Assembly (NCBI GenBank): GCA_902789825.1
Contig: CADAPK010000002.1
Coordinates: 82,275 to 125,587, forward strand
From: an uncultured Ureaplasma sp.
GTDB taxonomy: Bacteria; Bacillota_I; Bacilli_A; Mycoplasmatales; Mycoplasmoidaceae
Direction: 5' to 3'
Length of the DNA: 43,313 nucleotides
In this document: one piece after another, positions 8,500 through 17,405 of the stretch
Numbering within the stretch: the first letter of the stretch is position 1
Layout of the letters: every line of letters begins with the position of its first letter
Made by a program: the position numbers and the translations under genes
Notes under the pieces: model-generated
Seen by the model: only the letters and a program-made list of their open reading frames with translations
Told to the model about the DNA's origin: nothing
Database searches by the model: none

Positions 8500-9663
8500 A
8501 TGGGTTTTATTTTATATCGTGTTAGTAATAGAGATGATTTTAAATTAAGTACAAATTTTTTAATTGATTTATATACACCAATTATTGGTAATCTTGCTAC
8601 AAGTTTTTATATATTATTGTGTAACAACCATCTTTATTTGTCAAAAAATCAAAATTTGTCATTCAATTTCCAATCAGCATGTCGACAAATTAATTGTTCG
8701 TTTGAACAATTAATTATGGCAAAAAAGAAACTTGAAGCAATTAAGTTGATTGATACGTTTATTTACATTGAAAATAATTCTGACAATAATTTGTGCCAAA
8801 TTATTGTTAATTCTCCATTAAATTTTTTTGATTTTGTCTCAAATCAAAAATATAAGGCATTATTGATCGATAAAATAGGTATTGAAAATTATCAATATCT
8901 TGAATATAAGTATTTGCCATCAACAATTTATAAAAATTTACTAAACATATCAGAGTCTTTTGATAATGTTTTTTCCGAAAAAAAATTAAAAGAAATCAAT
9001 GTTATTGATTTTGAAAAAATTTATATGGATTTATTCAAATTATCGACAAAAAATATTTTTATATCTGACGAATGTAAAAGGATTATTGAAAGTGTATATT
9101 TGAAATTTCCATTAACGCTAACAATCATTGAAAATATCATTTTAGATTCATTGGACAATGTAAGTGATAAAAATATATTTTCATGCAATCAAAAATTTTT
9201 AATTTGTAATTTAAATAAAGCTATCATGAATTCACCGCATTCAAATCGATTAAAAAGCAAATCTAATTTTATTAGAGTAAACCGTTCGGTTAATTTGTTT
9301 ACATCAACAATTTCTGATTTTGACTCACAAAAAATAATTAACGATTATAAATTAATTAATGCCGAACAATATTTATATTCAATTTTTAAAAAAAATGTTT
9401 CTATCTTTGAACGCAAAATTATTGGTATTTTAAAAGAAGAGTATTTGTTAAAAGACGAGGTGATCAATGTAATAATTGATTTTAGTCTTTATAAAACCAA
9501 TGGCAGATTAAACAAAAAATATATTTTTAAAATCGCACAAACATTTAATGGATTAAATATTAATTCCTGCGAATTAGCAATTGAGCATTTTCGTAAAAAT
9601 ATTTCTTTAAATTCCATTGATAATACGATGGATGTCAATGATGTAAAGTTGGAGCACATATAG
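8500..9663 (+). CDS. dnaB: replication initiation/membrane attachment protein DnaB (Gram-positive type, DnaD-like)
   Basis: 387 residues, somewhat shorter than B. subtilis DnaB (472). In Firmicutes this protein works with DnaD and DnaI to load the replicative helicase at oriC and on restarted forks. The N-terminal winged-helix domain is recognisable from LYTPIIGNLATSFYILLCN (the family's LYQPLIG..A..LYL) and the following CRQINCSFEQLIMAKKKLEAIKLI helix-turn-helix. The C-terminal part, IFERKIIGILKEEYLLKDEVINVIIDF, fits the DnaB/DnaD second domain with a conserved helix before an FxKI-type end. The identity is strengthened by the helicase-loader gene that begins at the very next base. This is not the helicase DnaB of E. 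coli nomenclature (DnaC in Bacillus). Confidence 0.8.
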   Translation: MGFILYRVSNRDDFKLSTNFLIDLYTPIIGNLATSFYILLCNNHLYLSKNQNLSFNFQSACRQINCSFEQLIMAKKKLEAIKLIDTFIYIENNSDNNLCQIIVNSPLNFFDFVSNQKYKALLIDKIGIENYQYLEYKYLPSTIYKNLLNISESFDNVFSEKKLKEINVIDFEKIYMDLFKLSTKNIFISDECKRIIESVYLKFPLTLTIIENIILDSLDNVSDKNIFSCNQKFLICNLNKAIMNSPHSNRLKSKSNFIRVNRSVNLFTSTISDFDSQKIINDYKLINAEQYLYSIFKKNVSIFERKIIGILKEEYLLKDEVINVIIDFSLYKTNGRLNKKYIFKIAQTFNGLNINSCELAIEHFRKNISLNSIDNTMDVNDVKLEHI

Positions 9664-10572
9664 ATGTTTCTTTCTACTAATAAAAAGGAACCTTTAAAAG
9701 GAAATTTTGATAAATATTTTAATTTGGAAATGATTAGGCAGTTAAATTTATCAAATGAGGAAAAAAATAATTGGAAGTATGTTGTCAAATATATTTATGA
9801 GCAAGAAGAAAAATGCAAAAGTTTATCACGTGATAAGTGTTACAATTCTTCTTTTATTCATATTATTTTAAAACGAAATTTTAAAACAAAACAATTGTAT
9901 TTATCAAGTTTTTTTTGTCCTAAAAAAAATTTATTTTCGAATTATTTGATCCGTGAGTTCCCTAATAATAAATTATTGTTGTCATTTAATGATCTAGCAA
10001 AGATTACGATTAAAATGGATGAAAAAAAAATTAATGATTTTTTATTAAAATCAATTAATAATAATACCGAAATTGGGTTATATTTATATGGCACAACGGG
10101 GATCGGTAAAACCCACAAAATCATTAGTTATTGTAATGAAATGATTTATCAAAATAAGAAAAAAGTGGCATATATTTTTTTACCACAATTTGTTGGCGAA
10201 ATTAAAAACAACTTTTCTGAGAATCCATCAAATAATAAGACACTAATAGCTAATTGCTGTGTAGCAGACATTCTTGTTCTTGATGATTTTGGTGCTGAAT
10301 ATGCATCAGCTTGGTTTTATTTAAATATTCTTCTCGTCATCTTTAATTATCGTTTTGAAAATGACAAGAAAATTATTTTTATTTCTAATTTTGAACCAAA
10401 GAAAATTGCAACTATTATGAAAAAAAAGTTATTGTCTAATTCTTCATCAAAATTTGACCGTGAAAATATTGATATTATTATTAATCGACTGGTTGATCGC
10501 ATGTGAAAATTATTTGATTTTAAGGAAGCATCCTATATTGCAAAATCACGTCGGACAAATAAAATATCATAA
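9664..10572 (+). CDS. dnaI: helicase loader DnaI (AAA+ ATPase)
   Basis: 302 residues including 21 after the TGA-Trp at 10504. DnaI binds the replicative helicase hexamer and loads it on DNA. The C-terminal AAA+ module shows Walker A GTTGIGKT (YLYGTTGIGKTHK, about residues 141-153), Walker B ILVLDDFGAEYAS (about 203-215), sensor I FISNF and a final arginine-rich DRENIDIIINRLVDRM segment as in DnaI/DnaC loaders. The N-terminal helicase-binding half lacks an obvious CxxC zinc pair, although C-containing segments (KCKSLSRDKCYN) are present. It starts immediately at the base after the dnaB stop, so translation is probably coupled. Confidence 0.9.
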
Positions 10573-10584
10573 TTTCTATCTTTT

Positions 10585-12501
10585 TTGTCAATTTTATATT
10601 TGGATATAAAAACAAGAATTAATATTACACAACAAACAAATAAATATGAGTGCGGTGTATGCGTTTTGACATCACTATATAACTATTACTATCATTTTGA
10701 AAAAATAACCAAGCAACAAATTCTTGATAAGGCATCGATCAATGAAAATGGATTAACAATTTTTGATTTTGAAATTTTAGCAAATAAATTTAATCTTGAA
10801 ACAGATAGTTATGAAATTAATTGGAATGAATTTGCGGATTTAAAAATTAATTATCCTTTTGTTTGCTTAATAAAATCCAAATTCGAAAATAATCATTATG
10901 TTATTGTTGTTAAAAACAAAAAATATATTCTCGTGTATGATTCATGTTATTTCAAACCCAAAAGATATTCATATGCTAATTTTCGCGAGGTTTTTTGTAA
11001 TGTCTTAATTTTTATAAGGAAACAACAAAAATTTGTTAAAAAAATAAAAGTTTTTAAAAAAAATATTTTTTTCGATTGAGATTATAAATTTTTTCTTATA
11101 TCATTTTTTCTGGCTTGTGTTTCACACATGCTTTTATTAATAAATTCATTATTCTTGAAATGAATAATTGATTTTGCAATAAGCAAAAAATCAGTGCAAA
11201 ATTTATTTATTATTGCCATAAATTTTTTATTAATTAGTGTTATTCAAAATTTATTTGATTACATACATAATTTGTGTTTTAGAAAACATTTACGGAGTTG
11301 CTGTCTAATTATCACAGATAAAATCCTACAATCTCTAATAAATAAACAAACGAATTTTAATTACAAATTCGATTTAAAATGATTAGGTAAAATTGATGAA
11401 TGTATTTTCACATTAGCTAATTATTTTATTATTGATTTAAATAAGCATATTTCAAACATTCTAATCTTATGCCTTTATACATGCATTCTTTGTTCAATAC
11501 AATGAAACATGTTAGTTTTTATTTTTTTATTACTTTTTGTTGAAATAGTTATTACTTTTATTAAATATTGGAAGAAACAAAAAATTTACTCATCTTTTTT
11601 AGCAAGCGAAAATAAAACGTTAGCGAACATCTCGAAAATTAAAAATTTATTTTCTGATCAAATTTGACCAACAAAATTTGATTACTATATTGATAGATTA
11701 CGTGAAAATTATTCAAATATTTATAAAAATTTTAACGATTTAAATGTCTTTTCATCTAATACATATTTATTTGAAAAAACAACAAAAATATTTATTGAGA
11801 TAATCTTTATCACATTATTTAGTTATTCATTTATCAAGTATGATTCATTATCGTTTGGCAAATTGTCTTTTTTACTAGCTAGCATGCAAATTATTAAATA
11901 TTTATTTAGTGAAATAGGGAATTATTTTTTAGAAAAAATAAAAGTAAATATCTTTTTAAATATTTACAATGACATCATTTGCATTGGTAATTTATCATCA
12001 GATAAAAAGGTAGATAGAAATTATATTTTTGATAAATGTAACAAAATAATTTTTAAATCGAGCAATGAGCATTTTGCGGTTTATAAAAACCAGTGCAATC
12101 GAATACCAAATTTTCGATCTATTTTAAAAAAATGTAATTCCATTATTATAAACAATAAGGAATATTCGCTCTACGCAAAAAGTATTTGAAAAAAACTAAT
12201 TATCTTTAATGAAAATATTGAGTTGTCAGTTGATTATTTCAAATATTTATACAAGAATAATTTTCATATTTATGATAAATATTTAAAGTTATTTAAGATC
12301 GATGTTACTAACTCATATTTAACATTCCATCAACGATTTTTTCTCAATTTTCTTTGCCTATTGAACGAGAAAAACAAAATTATTATTTTTGAAAAATCAA
12401 AATGCAAATTAGATTTAAACAACAAAATTATTAAAGAAATTTTTCATCAAATTAAAAAAGATAATTCAATTTTCATTCTAGAAGGTAATGCACATTCATA
12501 G
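10585..12501 (+). CDS. C39-peptidase/ABC exporter-like protein with degenerate ATPase domain
   Basis: 638 residues if TTG at 10585 is used; TTG at 10600 would also suit. Residues 10-130 form a C39 bacteriocin-processing peptidase: Q17 and C23 in QTNKYECGVC, H104 in NNHYVIV and D119 in LVYDSC, so the oxyanion Gln and the Cys-His-Asp triad are present. Roughly residues 165-450 carry about six membrane helices, as in PCAT-type exporters. The C-terminal domain still aligns with an ABC ATPase but is ruined. Walker A is replaced by YKNQCNRIPN (about 500-509), the LSGGQ signature by LTFHQ (579-583), and the Walker B Asp and catalytic Glu by F602-E603-K604; only the LD of the D-loop remains. It starts 12 nt after dnaI. 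An exporter running on ATP is unlikely; a processing protease or heteromeric partner is inferred. Confidence 0.82.
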
Positions 12502-12859
12502 AAATATCACAAGAGTCTTTTTTCTAATAATTTTTTTGTTTGTTTTTGAAATTTTATTGTTATCAATTTTGAAAATACAAGTTATCGTTAATGCATCAAT
12601 ATTTACGGAAGGTTCATCTTTATATATTGCTATAAGTAAAAAAGATGCGCAATATATTCAAAAAAACAATATTCAAAATGTCGAAATAAAATATGATGAT
12701 AAAAAATATAGAAGTAAAATTTATTTTCAAGAAGTCATTGACGATTTGTACTTGTATTATTTAACGAATAGAAAAATATTTTATAAAAAATCGATGGAAA
12801 ATATTACATTAATAATTGATGAAGTAAATCTATATCAATATTACTATAAAAAAATGTAG
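12488..12859 (+). CDS. small membrane-anchored protein, possible adaptor of the C39-ABC protein
   Basis: 123 residues; ATG overlaps the end of the C39-ABC gene by 14 nt, so the two are probably translationally coupled. One N-terminal membrane helix (VFFLIIFLFVFEILLLSI, about residues 10-27) is followed by about 95 extracytoplasmic residues. These contain a beta-rich pattern VIVNASIFTEGSSLYIAIS..DAQYI...NVEIKYDDKKYRSKI. That pattern is like the C-terminal barrel of HlyD-type membrane-fusion proteins, but the coiled coil and lipoyl domains are missing. No Cys lipobox. Function is not recognised; position suggests it works with its neighbour. Its last 56 nt overlap the convergent S1-domain ORF. 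Confidence 0.7.
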   Translation: MHIHRNITRVFFLIIFLFVFEILLLSILKIQVIVNASIFTEGSSLYIAISKKDAQYIQKNNIQNVEIKYDDKKYRSKIYFQEVIDDLYLYYLTNRKIFYKKSMENITLIIDEVNLYQYYYKKM

Positions 12860-13226
12860 AATAGACACAATGTTTTAATTGGCGTGCCATATTGGAGTTG
12901 AACCAACAACCTTTTGATCCGAAGTCAAATGCTCTATCCAATTGAGCTAATGGCACATGTTTTTTAATCGTTCGATTAAATTCCTTTTTAAATTGGTGAA
13001 TTGCTTTATATGATAAAAAAATTTGGTTTGCTTTTTTCTCAATTATTAAAAAATTGTAATTTTTATTTTTAACGAAAAAATTTGCTAAATTCTTTACGAT
13101 ATAATCGCTAACATTTGAGATGTGGCAAAGTCCAACAAAACCATCAAACATAGCCAAAATATATGTTTTCGTAATTTTGATTACTTTAGCATTAACAATT
13201 GAGTTAATTGTAATAGAATTAACCAT
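12804..13226 (-). CDS. S1-domain RNA-binding protein whose frame runs through tRNA-Arg(UCG)
   Basis: ATG at 13226 starts one S1 OB-fold: NAKVIKITKTYILAMFDGFVGLCHIS (residues 12-37) through QIFLSYK near residue 73. This resembles the small general-stress S1 proteins (GSP13/YugI, CvfD) of Firmicutes, which bind ribosomes or RNA. Those are about 110-130 residues. Here the frame has no stop before the tRNA gene on the same strand: 90 codons lead exactly to the first base of the mature tRNA. Translation then continues through the tRNA (the familiar AQLDRAFDFGSKG-type tRNA peptide) to TAA at 12804-12806, overlapping the convergent gene. RNase P cleavage would leave a stopless mRNA ending on a codon boundary. 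The true C-terminus is uncertain. Confidence 0.7.
   Translation of the reverse strand: MVNSITINSIVNAKVIKITKTYILAMFDGFVGLCHISNVSDYIVKNLANFFVKNKNYNFLIIEKKANQIFLSYKAIHQFKKEFNRTIKKHVPLAQLDRAFDFGSKGCWFNSNMARQLKHCVYSTFFYSNIDIDLLHQLLM
12880..12956 (-). tRNA. tRNA-Arg (anticodon UCG)
   Basis: Minus-strand cloverleaf. The acceptor arm GTGCCAT pairs with ATGGCAC, the D arm has GCTC/GAGC, and the anticodon arm is TTTGA-CTTCGGA-TCAAA with anticodon UCG (reads CGA/CGG). The T arm has GGTTCAACTCC, and CCA is encoded after discriminator G. It lies inside the S1-domain reading frame on the same strand, so the two are probably one transcript. Confidence 0.95.
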
Positions 13227-13253
13227 AAAAATTACATCTAAATTATAAAATAA

Positions 13254-14366
13254 ATGATTTGCGTTTCATCAAAACTATCTATTACCCAAAAAAGAAAAAA
13301 ATTCTCATTTTTCTATACATTTTTAATTTGTGGAATGATTTTTCTTACTTTTAATAAAAACATTGTTTACATTAGTTTTTTACCATTACTATTGCTTTTT
13401 ATTATTAAAAATGATTTGAAAGAAAAGGCTATGATGTTTATCATCATTTTCTTTTATATTTCTCTTTTATTTCTATTTGGACAATATAGTTTATTTAATA
13501 AATTTGCGGCATGACTAAATTTTTCACCTCGCGATAAAATATTTTCATTTATTGAAAGTAATTATGATAGTAATGTAGCACGATTTATAAATTTAGTTAT
13601 TTTTAATCGCAAAAATTTTGAAACTACTTTTTTGTATAGTAAAACAATAAAATTAGGTATAGCATGAATTATTTGTGTTAGTGGTTTTCACCTTCAATTA
13701 ATAAAGAAAGTAATTTTATCCATCACACCGCGAGAAAATAAAATTATTGGAAATGTGATTTGTGGTATGTTCTTGATGTTTTATGCATATATGATTAATT
13801 TTTCTTATTCATCAATGCGCGTTGTTTTTCAATTTATTTTTTCACATTTTTTCCATAAGAATAAAATTAATAGGATTGAATCACTAGGTTTCATTGGTAT
13901 ATTAATTTGTATTTTAAATTCTAATTGCTTTATAAATTTTAGTTTTATCTTAATGATGATTAGTTGCTATGGAATATATTTTATTTTATCGTTAAAAATA
14001 GATAATTTATTTATACGAAAAATTTTAATTTCATTTTATGTGAATTTATTAAATTTACCAATTCTCTCCTTAATAAATAATTCTATCTCAATAATGTTGA
14101 TTATTAATTCATTTGTTTTTTCATATATTTTTCCATTTGTCTATGTCTATTTTCTAATTTTTATGTGAATACCAATTTTTACTATCATTCATGAAAAAAT
14201 AATTTTTTTTACTAATTTTTTAATTAATTCTTTTTTGGAAATTAATTATGTAATATTTTTTCCTAGATTTAATGATTGACAAATAGTTACATATCTAATA
14301 ATTGCTATTATTTCATCTAAAATTATTCATGAGAAAATTATTTACAAATATATAATTTATCAATAA
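13254..14366 (+). CDS. comEC: ComEC/Rec2-family competence membrane protein
   Basis: 370 residues with six or more TGA-Trp codons. The protein is almost entirely hydrophobic, with about nine to ten membrane segments. The ComEC core motif VSGFHLQLI (about residues 140-148; family SG.H) is present, as is SYSSMRVVFQF, corresponding to the family's 'S..RA..M' segment. ComEC forms the channel that carries single-stranded DNA into the cell during natural transformation; mollicutes keep only this competence domain and lack the OB and metallo-beta-lactamase parts, as here. Its neighbour holA is the usual partner in mollicute genomes. It diverges from the S1-domain gene (27 nt gap), and the holA ATG starts directly after its stop. 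Transport activity is not shown. Confidence 0.82.
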
Positions 14367-15287
14367 ATGATTAGATTTTTTCATAGTAATGAAATTGATG
14401 TAATAGATTGAAAAATTAGAAAATTTTGTTTTGACAATAATCTATCCCCATATAGGTTTGATTCTTCGTCCACTTTTGATGATATTGAGAGAAAAATTTT
14501 TCAACTAGATGTGTTTGGTGGTAAAAAAAACGAATTATATATAATAGATTTTTCTAAATTATGTGCTTGTAAAGAAAATATTAATTTTCTTATAAAGTTA
14601 GTAAATTCCAAAAAACCAATAATTCTTTTTTGTAAGAATAATAATTTTGATAAAAAGTTAGGTGATAAAAGCGGAATTATTGTGGAAAAACTTCGTCCTT
14701 TTTCGTGACAAGATAAAAAAGAAATGATATCCTTTTTTTTACATAAAAATAATGTAAAAATATTTGAGCATGATATCGAATATATGTGTTCAAATTTATT
14801 AACTAATCATCATTTTATTGAAAATGAAATTGGTAAAATATCACTTTTGAAAAAAAATTTTTCAATCAATTCATTAATTATTAGACAAGTATTATTTGAT
14901 TGTTTTAATGCAAATGTTTTTAAAATAGTTGATTTTTGATTGCAAAGAAGCTACAAGAATTTACTTAAAATTTTAAATGAAACATCCTACAATTCATCCC
15001 AAACTCAATGAATCATTCAAATATTTATTACGAGATTAGTCCAAATAAAAATGTTTATTTTAGCGACTGAAAATGGAGTTGATAAAACTACTATTGTCGA
15101 CAATTTACAATTATCATTTTTCCAACAAAAAATTTATAAAAATTTATATTGGTTCAAAAAAAAAGATTCAATTAACAAGATTTTAGAAAAATTATGAAAC
15201 CTTGAAATTGGAATAAAAACAAATGAAAAGCATTATTTTTTTTCTTTTGTTAAAATTTTATTAGACGATCGTTATGACAAATGCTAG
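14367..15287 (+). CDS. holA: DNA polymerase III subunit delta
   Basis: 306 residues with eight TGA-Trp codons. HolA is the clamp-loader subunit that opens the beta sliding clamp. Typical features are the N-terminal MIRFFHSNEIDVIDW segment, FQLDVFGGKKNELYIIDFS (the SLF..KKLVII clamp-binding region, about residues 45-63), KPIILFCKNNN, and a helical C-terminal collar with SFFQQKIYKNLY and a final KILLDDRY. Walker motifs are absent, as expected for delta. It begins at the first base after comEC and overlaps the next gene by 14 nt, so the comEC-holA-membrane protein genes form one tight operon. The holB (delta') gene of the same complex is 7 kb downstream on the other strand. Confidence 0.82.
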
Positions 15288-16317
15288 TAAGACATATGAA
15301 AAATTAGCAAATTGAATATATTGTATATTGCACAATGATTCGATAAATTTTTTCGCATATGATAAAAGATTCATTTCTTTATTTGAAAAGGAATTATTTT
15401 TTTTGTATTGTCTCGAAAAGAAATACTCTAAGGACGTTGATTTAGGAAACAAATTCTCAGTAAAATCGTTAATTCATGATTACAATCAAAAAATAGGTAA
15501 AAATTTCACTTTACCGTTCGAAGCAAAAGTTGATTTAAATAATCTTGATGATGAAATCAATTATTTATTTGTTTATTGTCATAATGTTTTTAATGTTGAT
15601 TTAAATAAATTAGCAAAAAATAATTCATTTATGCAAAAAACATCAAAAATAGAAAGTGCAAATAAGTTTATAGAAAACAATAATCAGCAAAAACTTAATT
15701 TTGCTATCAATACTAATATGAAAATTTTAGAACAAATTAAACTTGGTAAAATTTTTATTTATACATCACGCCCAAGGATTATTCCAATCTTAAAGAGGAT
15801 TTTTTTACTTTTTTTGCTAATTAATATATTACTCATAATTTTTATGATGATTATTTCCATTCGAATTGATGGTTTATGATTGAGTAGTGATAGTATGATT
15901 GATACACGATGAAATATTATTAATTATTTTTTACTTCTTTTCCTTAATATTGCCTTTTTTTCAAAATTTATTCGGGAAATCATGAATAATCGTAATGATA
16001 ACATAAAGTATTATTTTCAATGACGCCCAGCATTATTAATTTTTGCAATTAATTTTTTTTCGTTTATCTATGTAGATTTTAATCAATTCAAAGTGATTGA
16101 AAATTACGATAAGTCACAACTAGATGATCGTTTTTTGTATTTGTCACTTGTTTCGTATTGATATGTTTGATTTATGATAATATTAGTATTGATTGGTATT
16201 TTTTTAGTGATTATGCTAGCAATACATTACAATCCTAAAAAAGATATTACAATGATTAGAAAATTAATTGAACAACAAATTAGTGAGATCGATAAGAATA
16301 GAGAGAATGCAAATTAA
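15274..16317 (+). CDS. uncharacterised membrane protein with long hydrophilic N-terminus
   Basis: 347 residues; ATG at 15274 overlaps holA by 14 nt. I do not recognise the family. Residues 1-165 are hydrophilic, probably helical and cytoplasmic (for example KIGKNFTLPFEAKVDLNN). They are followed by about four membrane helices: around 168-195 (IIPILKRIFLLFLLINILLI), 215-235 (NYFLLLFLNIAFFSKFI), 248-266 (PALLIFAINFFSFIYVDF) and 293-318 (YWYVWFMIILVLIGIFLVIM). A short charged tail ends in KNRENAN. There is no signal peptide or catalytic motif. It is tightly packed between holA and an ECF transporter S-component gene, with which it overlaps by 11 nt; co-transcription is likely but says little about function. 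Confidence 0.75.
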
Positions 16318-17206
16318 ATTTGTAAAAATAGAGAAAAAAATTAAAAAATTTCTTTTCCCAATTGATAAACCTTTTTCATCAATAAAGATATTAACTTTTA
16401 TAGCGATTATTTTTGCTTTATATATATTTCTAGTTCTTTGCACAATGCATTCAATTCTTAACTTTTCGATTTCATGAATTCCAATAATGGTTTTAGGATG
16501 ATACCTAGGACCTATTTATAGTTGCTTTTTAACAATAATTTTTGATAATATTCGTTTTTTCTTATTGTCACAAGTGGGAGGATTATGGTTTTGGCTATAT
16601 GCAATTCAGGCTCCATTAGTCGCATTAATATCTAGTTTATTTGGCGGGTTATTTTATTATCGAATTAATGTTACCAAGTCATCTTGCATAAAATCAATAT
16701 TTTTCGATGTAATGCTTACCAATTTGATTGTTGTTAGTTTTTTTGTTTTTACAATATTTATGCTACTATCTTTTGTTAATAATTCAACTAAATTTAGTGG
16801 TAGTGAAAAGATTGAGGCATTTTTTTTAAATGTATACAAATGAATTGCTATAAGTCTTCTCACTTTTAGTTTAATTGGTTTTGAGATAATTATTATTAAT
16901 TGTAAGTGCAACCGACAAAATAGAAAAGATTTCATTCTTCGAATATTAATTTTATGCTATTGTAGCTCATTGGTTTTGGTTATAATGTCTATTTTTCCTT
17001 TTATTTTGCAACCAATTGCAACGATTGAATATTGTAAATATTGTGGGTTTCCTAATAAGTCATTTTTATTTTATTTGATCCCACAAACATTTCGCCAATC
17101 CATAATTGTACCAATTGAAATTTTCGTTTTGAAAACAATTATTTTACTTGCTCAAAAGCAATTTAATGAAATTAATGATCAAATTAACAATCAATGAAAG
17201 AAATAG
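16307..17206 (+). CDS. ECF transporter S component (vitamin uptake), substrate unknown
   Basis: 299 residues; ATG at 16307 is preferred over TTG at 16268 because it gives the shorter basic N-terminus. The protein has about six membrane helices. The early segment WIPIMVLGWYLGPIYSCFLTIIFDNIRFFL matches the 'LGP..G......D.l' helix pair of S components such as FolT. These bind the vitamin and are driven by the EcfT/EcfA modules, which are not in this window. A charged tail (QKQFNEINDQINNQWKK) ends the protein. Members in mollicutes usually take up folate, riboflavin or similar, but the substrate cannot be told here. It overlaps the preceding membrane-protein gene by 11 nt. Confidence 0.7.
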
Positions 17207-17214
17207 TGATGATA

Positions 17215-17231
17215 TATAATTAGTGAGGGTG
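17215..17231 (+). promoter_or_regulatory. -10 box and Shine-Dalgarno site of rpsU
   Basis: TATAAT at 17215-17220 is followed by TTAGTGAGGGTGAA. The GAGGGTG element 7-8 nt before the ATG at 17238 is one of the few good ribosome-binding sites in the window. Confidence 0.55.
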
Positions 17232-17237
17232 AATTAG

Positions 17238-17405
17238 ATGGCAAAAGTTATTGTTAAAAATGGTGATTTGAATGATGCGATGAAAAAGTTTACAAGGATT
17301 TTAATTGAGACGAAGAAGGCTTATCTTCCTCACACTTTTTATCTTCGACCTGGATTAAAAGCAATAGAAAAATCAAAAAATGCGCAGCGAAAAAAATACA
17401 AATAA
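17238..17405 (+). CDS. rpsU: 30S ribosomal protein S21
   Basis: 55 residues: MAKVIVKNGDLNDAMKKF at the N-terminus, then IETKKAYLPHTFYLRPGLK and a basic tail KNAQRKKYK. S21 is a small basic 30S protein that sits near the anti-Shine-Dalgarno end of 16S rRNA and helps translation initiation. Bacterial members are 55-70 residues, so this is complete. It has its own promoter and a Shine-Dalgarno site. Its 3' end overlaps the start of plsC by 26 nt. Confidence 0.9.
   Translation: MAKVIVKNGDLNDAMKKFTRILIETKKAYLPHTFYLRPGLKAIEKSKNAQRKKYK

Noticed and set aside
12880-12956. Peptide AQLDRAFDFGSKG... as a novel protein segment
   Set aside because: It is the translation of the tRNA-Arg gene and recurs in many databases as an artefact. 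The point of interest is the frame overlap, not the peptide.
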